Assembly: GCF_018129385.1 (NCBI RefSeq)
Contig: NZ_JAFCLN010000033.1
Location: forward strand, 1 to 39,020
Length of the DNA: 39,020 nucleotides
Source of the DNA: Bradyrhizobium lablabi
Lineage (GTDB): Bacteria > Pseudomonadota > Alphaproteobacteria > Rhizobiales > Xanthobacteraceae
Direction of reading: 5' to 3'
The notes under the pieces were generated by a model. That model was not told the DNA's origin. It ran no database searches and worked only from the letters and a program-made list of their open reading frames with translations. Below, in pieces: positions 24,121 through 32,010 of this stretch. Made by a program: the position numbers and the translations under genes. The stretch's first letter is position 1; the number at the start of each line of letters is the position of its first letter.

Positions 24121-24987
24121 TCATGCCGCTTCGTCGACGACGCCGTTGCGCAGGATGCCGACGCCCTCGGCCTCGACCTCGATCACATCGCCCGGCCTCA
24201 GATAGCGCGGCGGATCGAACCGCGCACCGGCGCCGGTCGGCGTGCCCGTCACGATCACGTCACCGGGCACCAGCGTGGTGAAGGTCGAGATGTAGCTGAG
24301 GAGATAGCGGAAGCCGAAAATCAGCCGGCCGGTGCGGTCGTCCTGCCGTGTCTCGCCATTGACCCGCGTCGTCAGGCGAACATCCGCAATCTGCGCGTGA
24401 TCGGTGTAAGGCACCAGCCAAGGGCCGAGGCTGCCGGTCGAGTCGAAATTCTTGCCTTGCGTCACGTTGAATTTGGCATGACGCACCCAGTCGCGCAGCG
24501 TGCCCTCGTTGCATAACGTGACGGCGGCGATGTGATCCAGTGCGGCATCTTCCTTGATATGCCGTCCGGCCTTGCCGATGATGATGACGAGCTCGCCCTC
24601 GTAGTCGAGCTGCTGCGAGGCGCGGGGGCGCACCAGCGGCGTGTTATGGCCGACAAAGGAGCGCGGCGTGCGCATGAACATGCTGGGATATTTCGGCGCG
24701 TCCTGACCGTCCTTGTACTCGGCATTGCGGTCAGGATAGTTCACGCCGATGCAGATGATCTTTTCCGGTGCGGGGATGGGCGTCAGCCAGTTGATGGCGT
24801 CCAGCCCGTGATCGGGCGAATGTCTCTCGCCTTCCTCCGCGAGCTTCATCAGCGCGCCGGCCTCGATCACTTCGCGTAGCGTTGGATACTCGAAGCGCGC
24901 CGAGAGATCGACGATACCTTTGTCGGTCACCGCGCCGTATTTGACGATGCCGTTGACGGAGTAGGTGGCAAGGCGATGCAAGGTCAT
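24121..24987 (-). CDS. Fumarylacetoacetate hydrolase-family protein, possible HpaG-type decarboxylase
   Basis: A 288-residue FAH-fold enzyme. EKIICIGVNY near residue 75 opens the catalytic domain; DYEGELVIIIGK holds the metal-binding Glu residues, and FDSTGSLGPW and VIVTGTPTGAG complete the fold. Members hydrolyse or decarboxylate beta-diketo or oxo acids. In the homoprotocatechuate pathway HpaG, of the same fold, decarboxylates 5-oxopent-3-ene-1,2,5-tricarboxylate. With no other hpaG nearby this gene may fill that role, yet fumarylpyruvate hydrolase-like activity is equally compatible. The gap to hpaD is 7 bases and to the TPP gene 19, so it is in one operon with them. Confidence 0.88.
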   Translation of the reverse strand: MTLHRLATYSVNGIVKYGAVTDKGIVDLSARFEYPTLREVIEAGALMKLAEEGERHSPDHGLDAINWLTPIPAPEKIICIGVNYPDRNAEYKDGQDAPKYPSMFMRTPRSFVGHNTPLVRPRASQQLDYEGELVIIIGKAGRHIKEDAALDHIAAVTLCNEGTLRDWVRHAKFNVTQGKNFDSTGSLGPWLVPYTDHAQIADVRLTTRVNGETRQDDRTGRLIFGFRYLLSYISTFTTLVPGDVIVTGTPTGAGARFDPPRYLRPGDVIEVEAEGVGILRNGVVDEAA

Positions 24988-24994
24988 GACGCCC

Positions 24995-25978
24995 TCAATC
25001 CGCTACCAGCACTTGCGCGACAAACGCCGGCTCGCGCACCTTCTGTCCGGTGAAGGGCGAGCCTTCCTCGAACCATGACTTCGGCGCCGGCGCGCCCCAC
25101 AGCGTCTGCCGCCGGGGATCGCGCAGCGACCAGCGCAGCGGCTCGTGGTCGTGGTCCATGGTGAAATAGTCGCTGGTGTAGAGTTCCACCCGATGACCAT
25201 CGGGGTCGCGGATATAGAGGAAGAAAGCGTTCGAGATGCCATGGCGGCCCGGACCGCGCTCGATATTCTTCAGAAAGCCGCTGGAAGCCATCACGTCGCA
25301 GAGATGCAGGATGTTCATCGCGGTCGGCACCCAATAGGCGATGTGGTGCAGGCGAGGGCCCTTGCCGTTGGTGATGGCGAAGTCGTGGACATTGCCCTTG
25401 CGATGCATCCAGGCCGCGGCGATGCGGCCGTTCGGCCCGTCCTCCTCGGCATATTCGGTAAGGCGGAACCCCAGCCGCGCGTAGAAGTCGACCGTGTCCT
25501 GCACTTCGGCCGCAAACACGTTGAAATGATCCAGCCGCTGCGGATGACAGCCCTTGTAGAGATCGTAGCGCCGCAAGAGGTGCGGCCGCTTGTCCATCGT
25601 GGCGTACAGCTCGATCTGATAGCCGAAGGGGTCGGTGAATTGCAGCGTGCGGCCCTGGAACGGCTGCTCGGTGAATGAATAGGCGATGCCGTTGGCGGAG
25701 AAGAAGGAAGCCGCCTTGTCGAGGTCGCCGTCATTGCCGACCTTGAAGCCGAGCCGGTTGCAGGCAGGCACCACCGCCTTGCGAAGCACCAGCGAGTGAT
25801 GCTGATGCTCCTCGCTGCCGCGCAGGTAGACCGCCTTGTCGTCCTGATCCTCGACGTGCAGGCCGACCGTCTTCTCGTAGAACGCGCGGCTGGTCTCGAG
25901 ATTGGTCACGTCGAGCACCGCGTGGCTACAGCGGATGATGTTGAACGGCGGATCGAACACGTGTGTCGGAACGGGCAT
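24995..25978 (-). CDS. hpaD: Homoprotocatechuate 2,3-dioxygenase
   Basis: A 327-residue extradiol dioxygenase of the vicinal-oxygen-chelate fold that opens the ring of 3,4-dihydroxyphenylacetate. It aligns by eye with the Brevibacterium enzyme: iron ligands His151 (RLDHFN), His212 (RLHHIAYW) and Glu265 (GHRVELYT), with His198 (NVHDF), Tyr255, Asn153 and His246 (GPGRHG) also conserved. It should therefore be active. I start at MPVPTHVFD (25978) because GAGGAAACA lies just before it; the frame is open eight codons further. It is the third gene of the leftward operon, 84 bases after hpaF. Confidence 0.92.
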   Translation of the reverse strand: MPVPTHVFDPPFNIIRCSHAVLDVTNLETSRAFYEKTVGLHVEDQDDKAVYLRGSEEHQHHSLVLRKAVVPACNRLGFKVGNDGDLDKAASFFSANGIAYSFTEQPFQGRTLQFTDPFGYQIELYATMDKRPHLLRRYDLYKGCHPQRLDHFNVFAAEVQDTVDFYARLGFRLTEYAEEDGPNGRIAAAWMHRKGNVHDFAITNGKGPRLHHIAYWVPTAMNILHLCDVMASSGFLKNIERGPGRHGISNAFFLYIRDPDGHRVELYTSDYFTMDHDHEPLRWSLRDPRRQTLWGAPAPKSWFEEGSPFTGQKVREPAFVAQVLVAD

Positions 25979-25997
25979 TGTTTCCTCGGTTTTCTCT

Positions 25998-26050
25998 GTC
26001 ATTCCGGGCTGCGCCGCAAGGCGCAGCTCCGAAATCCATAACCACGATCT
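25998..26050. repeat. Half Family B element with GCAA-loop hairpin between hpaF and hpaD
   Basis: GTCATTCCGGG and CCGAAATCCATAACCAC match one arm of the Family B elements. At 26009-26026 there is a perfect stem CTGCGCC-GCAA-GGCGCAG. It falls within the operon transcript, where it might stabilise or partly end the message. Confidence 0.65.
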
Positions 26051-26062
26051 TGAGTAAGGATC

Positions 26063-26461
26063 TTATCCATGGGCCGCTTCGACTTTCAGCACATCGTGGA
26101 TGTTGTTGCGTTTCCAGCTCGTTTCCTTGTCGTTGATCTGCATGTCGAACGACAGCGCGAACTTGCTGCTCGCGAATACCGGATCGAGATAGGCCGACAG
26201 CGTCTTGAAGATATGCTCGCCCGCCTTCTTGCGGGTGGCGAGGTCGCGTCCTTCGCCGAGCCGCAGCACCATATCGAGAAACCCAAAATTCGGATTGCCG
26301 TTGGCGATCGCAAAATGCTCGCATCTGACCGCGCGGACGCGGATGCCGCCGAGCGGGAAGATGCCGGTTTCCACTGCCGCCTTGCGGACCAGTTCCACCA
26401 CCGTGCCCATGTCGACGCGCTTATCGAGATTGGCGGAATATTCGATCGTGAAATGCGGCAT
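26063..26461 (-). CDS. hpaF: 5-carboxymethyl-2-hydroxymuconate isomerase
   Basis: A 132-residue tautomerase-fold isomerase, about the length of E. coli HpaF (126). It begins MPHFTIEYSANL, so removal of Met exposes the catalytic N-terminal Pro; RVRAVRCEHF carries an active-site Arg region. It isomerises the carboxymethyl-hydroxymuconate made from the ring-cleavage product. GGAGTGAAC precedes the ATG. It lies 28 bases after hpaH in the same operon. Confidence 0.93.
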   Translation of the reverse strand: MPHFTIEYSANLDKRVDMGTVVELVRKAAVETGIFPLGGIRVRAVRCEHFAIANGNPNFGFLDMVLRLGEGRDLATRKKAGEHIFKTLSAYLDPVFASSKFALSFDMQINDKETSWKRNNIHDVLKVEAAHG

Positions 26462-26489
26462 GGCGGTTCACTCCGATTTTCTTGATGCT

Positions 26490-27296
26490 TCAGGCGAAGT
26501 AACAGCTCACTGAACCATAGGGTCCATAGTCGGCCTGGATCGTGTCACCTTTGCGGGTTTCGATCGGGCGGATGAACGATCCGGCGAGCACCACTTGCCC
26601 CGGTTCGAGCGCGAGTCCATTCGGCGCGATCTTGTTGGCGAGCCAGGCGACCGCGGTGGCGGGATGGTTGAGCACGCCGGCGGCAAGGCCGGTTTCTTCC
26701 AACTGGCCGTTGCGATAGCAGAGCGCGCCGATCCAGCGGAGATCCGCATCGAGGGGCCGGATCGGCCGGCCGCCGAGCACGATACCGGCATTCGCGGCAT
26801 TGTCGGCGATGGTGTCGAAAATCTTTCGAGTCGATTTGGTCTCGGGGTCGACACGTTCGACACGCGTATCCAGAATCTCGAGCGCCGGCACGACAAAATC
26901 GGTCGCATTCAGCACGTCGAACATCGTGCAGTTCGGGCCTGAAAGCCGTGTCTTCATCACGAAGGCAAGTTCGGCCTCGACGCGCGTGGCGATGAAGCGC
27001 TCGGTCGGCACCAGGCCGCCATCGGCAAAGAACATGTCGTCGAGCAGAATGCCGGAGTCCGGTTCGTCGATATTGAGCGCACTCTGCATCGCCTTCGAGG
27101 TCAGCCCGATCTTGTGGCCCTTGACGATGCGGCCCGCCGCGACCTTCATTTCGATCCAGGCCTTCTGGATGGCGTAGGAATCCGCGATGGTGATGCCAGG
27201 ATGCTCCAGCGATATCTGCCGGATCTGGGTGCGGGTTTTTTCCGCATGATCGAGCCGTTCGGCGGCGCGGCGGATATCGTCTTTGGAAAGGGCCAT
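26490..27296 (-). CDS. hpaH: 2-oxo-hept-4-ene-1,7-dioate hydratase
   Basis: A 268-residue hydratase (E. coli HpaH has 267) of the FAH-related MhpD/HpaH family. Metal ligands are the two Glu in TRVEAELAF and the Glu in VPALEILDTR; GHKIGLTSKAMQ and NHPATAVAWLANK are further family segments. It hydrates 2-oxo-hept-4-ene-1,7-dioate to 4-hydroxy-2-oxoheptane-dioate, the aldolase substrate. It is the first gene of the leftward operon. No strong ribosome site is visible before its ATG. Its promoter region faces hpaR and contains the palindrome at 27331. Confidence 0.93.
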   Translation of the reverse strand: MALSKDDIRRAAERLDHAEKTRTQIRQISLEHPGITIADSYAIQKAWIEMKVAAGRIVKGHKIGLTSKAMQSALNIDEPDSGILLDDMFFADGGLVPTERFIATRVEAELAFVMKTRLSGPNCTMFDVLNATDFVVPALEILDTRVERVDPETKSTRKIFDTIADNAANAGIVLGGRPIRPLDADLRWIGALCYRNGQLEETGLAAGVLNHPATAVAWLANKIAPNGLALEPGQVVLAGSFIRPIETRKGDTIQADYGPYGSVSCYFA

Positions 27297-27330
27297 GGGA
27301 ACGTCTAAGAAAGGGGATGCCTGGAGATGA

Positions 27331-27342
27331 TTAACATGTTAA
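27331..27342. promoter_or_regulatory. Perfect palindrome TTAACATGTTAA, candidate HpaR operator
   Basis: A 12-base perfect palindrome in the 98-base gap between hpaH and hpaR. It is the only strongly AT-rich palindrome in this part of the window, and it lies 34 bases before the hpaH start where a MarR-type repressor would block both promoters. Binding by HpaR is inference from position and symmetry. Confidence 0.6.
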
Positions 27343-27394
27343 ATGTATTTGGGCAAACTGAATTGCTGCTTGTTGCAGCGCAAACGTGAAGCGC

Positions 27395-27931
27395 ATGGCG
27401 TCGAAGAAATCGCCCGAAGGTTCCAGCTCGAATGTGTTGAACGCGCCAGCGGCCAGGCGTGTGCCGATGCGCGAGTTTTCCCGCTCGCTGCCGATGTCGC
27501 TGCTCCGTGCTCGCGAGGCCGTGATGCGGCAATTCCGTCCAGCATTGCGGCAGCACGGGCTGACCGAGCAGCAATGGCGGATCCTTCGTGCGCTGACGTC
27601 GGTGGAGAGCATTGAAGTCACTGAACTGGCGCGCGTCGCGTTCCTGCTGGGCCCGAGCCTGTCGCGTATCCTGCGCGATCTCGAGGCGCGCGACTTGATC
27701 GAACGCAAGGCCGCGAAGGCCGATCTGCGCCGCGCCATGGTGTCGATCTCTGCCAAGGGCATGAGATTGATCGAAGCCGTCGCCCCGAGCTCCGAAATGA
27801 TCTACGCCGAAATCACAAAGCGTTACGGCGCGCGAAAACTGGCCGAGTTGCAGGAGATGCTGGGCGCGCTGGAAAGCAGCCTTGCCGGGTTGGAGGCCGC
27901 TGATAACGGTGACGCCGGACCGGACGAGTAA
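27395..27931 (+). CDS. hpaR: MarR-family regulator of homoprotocatechuate degradation
   Basis: A 178-residue MarR-type winged-helix protein. The segment MREFSRSLPMSLLRAREAVM is the usual N-terminal part of HpaR, followed by LTEQQWRILRAL, the recognition helix region VAFLLGPSLSRILRDLEAR, and the wing KAADLR-like stretch ending RRAMVSI. HpaR represses the hpa genes and is released by hydroxyphenylacetate compounds. I start at the ATG at 27395; a GTG nine bases earlier and the internal Met at MREFSRS are alternatives. It diverges from the hpaH operon across the palindrome at 27331. Confidence 0.9.
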   Translation: MASKKSPEGSSSNVLNAPAARRVPMREFSRSLPMSLLRAREAVMRQFRPALRQHGLTEQQWRILRALTSVESIEVTELARVAFLLGPSLSRILRDLEARDLIERKAAKADLRRAMVSISAKGMRLIEAVAPSSEMIYAEITKRYGARKLAELQEMLGALESSLAGLEAADNGDAGPDE

Positions 27932-27976
27932 GCAAAATTTGCATGATGCTACCGGCGCGATGCATAGCGGCCGGGA

Positions 27977-27990
27977 ATGATTGCAATCAT
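27977..27990. promoter_or_regulatory. Perfect palindrome ATGATTGCAATCAT upstream of the Ldh2 gene
   Basis: A 14-base perfect palindrome in the 198-base gap between hpaR and the Ldh2 gene, flanked by GGCCG and CGGCC. A second small inverted repeat, GCAAA-A-TTTGC, sits just after the hpaR stop (27932-27942). The sequence differs from the hpaR palindrome, so a different regulator is likely. Confidence 0.45.
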
Positions 27991-28129
27991 CGGCCGATCG
28001 ATCGCCCGTGGCCATGGACACAGACGCGATTTTTCGCTCAAAGTGCCGGCCAAGCCGGTCATCAAAACCGGTACAGGAGCAGGGGTCGCTATAGCGTCTC
28101 CGACACAAGGACAGGGCTAAACTCCAGAC

Positions 28130-29218
28130 ATGGTCACGATACAAGTCGACAGGCTGATCGATTTCGTCTCCGAGGTTTTCACCCATTCGGAATCTACGCC
28201 CGAGGAAGCACGGCGCATCGCCAGCTATCTCACAACAGCCAATCTCACCGGCCATGACAGCCACGGCGTCATCCGCGTGCCCGTCTATATCAGGTGGAAG
28301 AAGATGGGCTCGGTGGTGCCGAACCAGACCGCCGAAGTCGTCGTCGACACGCCCTCGCTCGCCGTCGTCGACGGCAAGTTCGGCTACGGACAAACCGTGA
28401 CGCCGCAGGCGGTGAAACTCGGCATCGAGAAGTGCAAGAAGGCAGGGCTGTCGTCGGTCGCGCTGCGCAACGCCGGACATATCGGCCGCGTCGGCGATTG
28501 GGCGGAGATGGCCGCCGCCGAAGGGTTGGTGTCGGTTCATTTCGTCAACGCCGCCGGCTCGCTGCTGGTCGCGCCCTATGGCGGCGTCGAGAAACGCCTT
28601 TCGACCGCGCCCTATTGCGTCGGCATTCCGCGCAAGGGGCAGGACCCGATCGTGCTGGATTTCGCGACCTCGGTCGTTGCCGAAGGCAAGGTGCTGGTCG
28701 CAAGCCGCGGCGGCAAGAAGTTGCCGAAGGGCGCGCTGGTCGATTCCGACGGTACGTTGAGCGAGGAGCCGAGCGTACTCTACGGCCCGTACACGCCGGA
28801 CGGTCCGCGCGACCACACCAAGGGCACCGGTGCGATCCGCGCCTTCGGCGAGCACAAGGGTTCTGGCTTGGCCTTCATCTGCGAACTGCTCGGCGGCGCG
28901 CTCACCGGCACCGGCGCAACATCGGGCGACCGCCGTTTCGCCAACGGCATGCTGTCCTTCTACATCGATCCCAACGTGGTCGACACCAGCAACTTCTTCG
29001 ACGGCGAGATAACGCGCTACACCGACTTCATCCGCGCCACCAAGCCGATCGCTGGCGTCGACAGCGTGCTGATTCCCGGCGATCAAGAGCGCAAGACGCG
29101 CGCTGATCGGACGAAGAACGGCGTGCCGCTGCCGGACGACACGTGGGCCGCGATCGTCAATACCGCGCGCGAAGTCGGCGTCAGCGAAGTCAGCATTCAG
29201 CGGGCGACTTCATCATGA
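28130..29218 (+). CDS. Ldh2/malate-L-lactate-type NAD(P)H oxidoreductase
   Basis: A 362-residue member of the Ldh2/MDH2 family, which interconverts 2-hydroxy and 2-oxo acids. Motifs are LTGHDSHGVIRVP with the conserved His near residue 46, KFGYGQTVTP, NAGHIGRVGDWAE with another conserved His, and LDFATSVVAEGK. Family members include malate, L-sulfolactate, ureidoglycolate and 2,3-diketogulonate reductases, so the substrate is open. The ATG at 28130 follows AAGGACAGGG at some distance. It heads a rightward group with an aldolase and a UxaA-type dehydratase, each separated by a palindromic repeat. Confidence 0.9.
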   Translation: MVTIQVDRLIDFVSEVFTHSESTPEEARRIASYLTTANLTGHDSHGVIRVPVYIRWKKMGSVVPNQTAEVVVDTPSLAVVDGKFGYGQTVTPQAVKLGIEKCKKAGLSSVALRNAGHIGRVGDWAEMAAAEGLVSVHFVNAAGSLLVAPYGGVEKRLSTAPYCVGIPRKGQDPIVLDFATSVVAEGKVLVASRGGKKLPKGALVDSDGTLSEEPSVLYGPYTPDGPRDHTKGTGAIRAFGEHKGSGLAFICELLGGALTGTGATSGDRRFANGMLSFYIDPNVVDTSNFFDGEITRYTDFIRATKPIAGVDSVLIPGDQERKTRADRTKNGVPLPDDTWAAIVNTAREVGVSEVSIQRATSS

Positions 29219-29222
29219 TTTC

Positions 29223-29303
29223 CGTCATTGCGAGGAGCGAAGCGACGAAGCAATCCAGAGTCCTTGCTCGGCTCTGGATTGCTTCGCTTCGCTCGCAATG
29301 ACG
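29223..29303. repeat. Family A palindromic intergenic element
   Basis: CGTCATTGCGAGGAGCGAAG at the left is mirrored by CTTCGCTCGCAATGACG at the right; AAGCAATCCAGAG faces CTCTGGATTGCTT. It lies four bases after the Ldh2 stop, between co-directional genes. Confidence 0.85.
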
Positions 29304-29331
29304 GCGAGCAGAATTCAATAGGAGAAACAAA

Positions 29332-30111
29332 GTGGCTAAAAACAACGTCAAGAATGTATGGGCCTCCGGCAAGGCGGTGGTGAACGCGTGGCTCGCGATC
29401 CCCTCCGGCTTCTCCGCCGAGGTGATCGCGCAATGCGGCTTCGACAGTGTCACCGTCGACATGCAGCACGGCGTACAGGATTATCTTTCGATGGTGCAAT
29501 GTTTTCAGGCCATGAACGGCCACCCCGTCACGCCGATGGTGCGCGTGCCCTGGAACGAGCCCGGCATCATCGGCAAGGTGCTCGACGGTGGCGCCTATGG
29601 CGTGATCTGCCCGATGATCAATACGCCGCAGGAAGCAAAGAATCTGGTCTCCTACGCAAAGTATCCGCCGAAGGGCACGCGCTCGAACGGTCCGATCCGC
29701 TCGGGCATGTACGGCTCGGCCGGCACCTATCAGCAGACCGCCAATGACGAGATTGTGCTGCTGCCGATGATGGAAACCAAGACCGCGATCGAGAACATGG
29801 AAGCGATCCTGGATGTCGAAGGCATCGACGGCGTTTATATCGGCCCGTCCGACCTCGGCTTCTCCTATGGCCTCGTGCCGAAACTCGATCGCGACGAGCC
29901 GGAGATCCTCAAGATCTATGAGAAGATCATCAAGGAGTGCGGCAAGCGCGGCCTCAATCCCGGCATCCACTGCTCGGGCGCAGAGGGCGCCGTGCGCGCC
30001 ATCAACATGGGCTTCAAGCTCGTGACGCTCTCGAACGAGAGCGGCTTGATGATGACCTATGCCAAGATGCAGGTGAACCAGACCCGCAAGGACTCCGGCG
30101 GGAAGGCCTGA
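29332..30111 (+). CDS. HpcH/HpaI-family class II aldolase
   Basis: A 259-residue aldolase of the HpcH/HpaI fold. SVTVDMQHGVQD carries the His base, TPMVRVPWNEP the Arg that binds the oxo acid, LLPMMETKTAIENM the metal-binding Glu and VYIGPSDLGFSYG the metal-binding Asp. Family enzymes split 4-hydroxy-2-oxo acids into pyruvate and an aldehyde. As HpaI it would end the homoprotocatechuate pathway with succinic semialdehyde; as a GarL or rhamnonate-type enzyme it would act in sugar-acid breakdown. I start at the GTG at 29332, eight bases after AGGAG. Confidence 0.88.
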   Translation: MAKNNVKNVWASGKAVVNAWLAIPSGFSAEVIAQCGFDSVTVDMQHGVQDYLSMVQCFQAMNGHPVTPMVRVPWNEPGIIGKVLDGGAYGVICPMINTPQEAKNLVSYAKYPPKGTRSNGPIRSGMYGSAGTYQQTANDEIVLLPMMETKTAIENMEAILDVEGIDGVYIGPSDLGFSYGLVPKLDRDEPEILKIYEKIIKECGKRGLNPGIHCSGAEGAVRAINMGFKLVTLSNESGLMMTYAKMQVNQTRKDSGGKA

Positions 30112-30114
30112 TCC

Positions 30115-30240
30115 CGTGTCCCGGACGCGGTGCAGCGCGCAAGCGGTGCACCGCAGAGCCGGGACCCATCTCGGCGCAGTGGAACATGGGCCCCGGATCA
30201 GCAGCGCACCGCTTGCGCGCTGCGCGGCATCCGGGGCACG
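30115..30240. repeat. Variant Family B palindromic intergenic element
   Basis: CGTGTCCCGGACGCGGTGCAG at left shortened to its arm CGTGTCCCGGA is mirrored by CCGGGGCACG at the right; GCGCGCAAGCGGTGC faces GCACCGCTTGCGCGC and GGGACCCAT faces ATGGGCCCC. It starts after the aldolase stop and ends 28 bases before the dehydratase start. Confidence 0.8.
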
Positions 30241-30267
30241 ATAGCTCTGAGTATGAAGGAGACTCCC

Positions 30268-31791
30268 ATGGCCCCGGCACCCGTGATCCGCCTGCATCCC
30301 GACGATGGCGTGCTGATCGCGCGCTCGAGCTTGCCGCCGGGCATGGTGGTGGCCGAAGGGGTCACGACGGTCGAACGCATACCGGCGGGGCACAAGGTCG
30401 CGATCAGGCCGATCGCGGTCGGCGAGCCGGTGCGGCGCTACGGCCAGATCATCGGCTTTGCCACTGCGCCGATCGCGCCGGGCCAGCATGTGCACACCCA
30501 AAACTGCGGCATGGGCGATTTCGCCAAGGATTACGCTTACGGCGTCGACGTGAAGGCGATGCCGAATTTCGATCTGCCCGCGACCTTCGACGGCATCCGC
30601 CGGCCCGACGGCCGCGTCGCGACCCGCAATTATATCGGCATCCTCACCTCGGTGAATTGCAGCGCGCATGTCGCTGGCCTGGTTGCGGATGTCTTCAGGA
30701 AGAATCCGTTCACCGGCGACAATCCGCTGGCCGACTTTCCCAATGTGGACGGGGTTGTGGCGCTGACGCACAAGACCGGCTGCGGCATGACGCAGGATGA
30801 GCCGCTGGCGCTGCTTCGGCGCACGCTCGGCGGTTTTGCGCGCCATGCGAATTTTTCTGCCGTCGTCGTGCTGGGCCTCGGCTGCGAGGTCAACCAGATC
30901 GGCGGGCTGATGGAGGAGCAAAAGCTCGCCGGCCGCCTGCGCGCGATGGATATCCAGGAAGTCGGCGGCACTCGCAAGACGGTGGAGGCAGGCGTTGCCT
31001 TCGTGAGGGAGGCGCTGACCGACGCCAACAAGGTGAAGCGCGAACCGGTCCCTGCGAGCGAATTGACGGTGGCCCTTCAGTGCGGCGGTTCCGACGGTTA
31101 TTCCGGCGTGTCTGCCAATCCTGCGCTCGGTGCAGCGAGCGATCTGCTGGTGCGCCACGGCGGCACCGTGATCCTTTCGGAAACGCCCGAGACGTATGGT
31201 GCCGAGCATCTGCTCACCCGCCGTGCCGTCAGCCGCGAGGTCGGCGAGAAGCTGGTCGGCCTGATGCGCTGGTGGGAGGAATACACGCAGCGCGAAGGCG
31301 CGGAGATGAACGCCAATCCGAGCCCCGGCAACAAGGCCGGCGGCCTCACCACCATTTTGGAAAAATCGCTGGGCGCGATGGCGAAGGCCGGCAGCACCAA
31401 TCTCGTTGACGTCCTCAACTATGCCGAGCCGGTGACCAAAAGGGGCTTCGTGTTCATGGATACGCCCGGCTACGACCCGGTGGCGGCGACCGGGCAGGTG
31501 GCCGGCGGCGCCAATCTGGTCTGCTTCACCACCGGCCGCGGCAGCGTGTTCGGCTGCAAGCCGGCGCCATCCATCAAGCTTGCGACCAACACGCCGATGT
31601 TCAAGCGGATGGAAGACGACATGGACGTCAATTGCGGCACCATCCTCGACGGCGAGGAGAGCGTGCAGGAATGCGGCCAGCGCATCTTCGAACTGATGCT
31701 GGAGACCGCTTCGGGCAGGCCGACCAAGAGCGAAGCGTTCGATTTCGGCGGCGCGGAGTTCGCGCCGTGGGTGCTTGGCGCCACGATGTAG
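30268..31791 (+). CDS. Altronate/galactarate dehydratase-family protein (UxaA/GarD type)
   Basis: A 507-residue protein with an N-terminal SAF domain (VLIARSSLPPG to HVHTQNC, residues 13-82) and a large UxaA C-terminal domain starting RNYIGILTSVNCSAHVA. Conserved Cys and His appear in THKTGCGMTQD, LGLGCEVNQIGG and ALQCGGSDGYSG, the last a hallmark of the family. Such enzymes remove water from sugar acids such as altronate or galactarate using iron or another metal. The ATG at 30268 is seven bases after AAGGAG; the longer frame upstream covers the repeat. It follows an HpaI-type aldolase, the order expected of a sugar-acid route. Confidence 0.9.
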   Translation: MAPAPVIRLHPDDGVLIARSSLPPGMVVAEGVTTVERIPAGHKVAIRPIAVGEPVRRYGQIIGFATAPIAPGQHVHTQNCGMGDFAKDYAYGVDVKAMPNFDLPATFDGIRRPDGRVATRNYIGILTSVNCSAHVAGLVADVFRKNPFTGDNPLADFPNVDGVVALTHKTGCGMTQDEPLALLRRTLGGFARHANFSAVVVLGLGCEVNQIGGLMEEQKLAGRLRAMDIQEVGGTRKTVEAGVAFVREALTDANKVKREPVPASELTVALQCGGSDGYSGVSANPALGAASDLLVRHGGTVILSETPETYGAEHLLTRRAVSREVGEKLVGLMRWWEEYTQREGAEMNANPSPGNKAGGLTTILEKSLGAMAKAGSTNLVDVLNYAEPVTKRGFVFMDTPGYDPVAATGQVAGGANLVCFTTGRGSVFGCKPAPSIKLATNTPMFKRMEDDMDVNCGTILDGEESVQECGQRIFELMLETASGRPTKSEAFDFGGAEFAPWVLGATM

Positions 31792-31793
31792 AC

Positions 31794-31913
31794 CGTCGTC
31801 CCGGCGAACGCCGGGACCCATACGCCGCGGCCTTTCCGAACTGCTCCGCGGCCAGTTGCCTTCGTTACATCTGATATCGGTGGTTATGGGTCCCGGCGTG
31901 CGCCGGGACGACG
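31794..31913. repeat. Family B palindromic intergenic element
   Basis: CGTCGTCCCGGCGAACGCCG at the left is mirrored by CGGCGTGCGCCGGGACGACG at the right; GGGACCCATA faces TTATGGGTCCC. The opening 28 bases are nearly identical to the copy at 14557. It starts two bases after the dehydratase stop. The rest of the gap to 32010 shows no clear promoter that I can name. Confidence 0.85.
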
Positions 31914-32010
31914 ATGGAATAGTTCCTAGGCACCTCGTGCCCGTTGTTAGTGCTTGATCGGGGCCATCAGCGGTGTTCTGCTTAAAAAAGCCGCTGGAGT
32001 TGTTCATCCC

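Noticed and set aside
27305..29086. Antisense open frame of 593 codons opposite hpaR and the Ldh2 gene
   Set aside because: It covers the divergent promoter palindromes and two recognised genes on the other strand.
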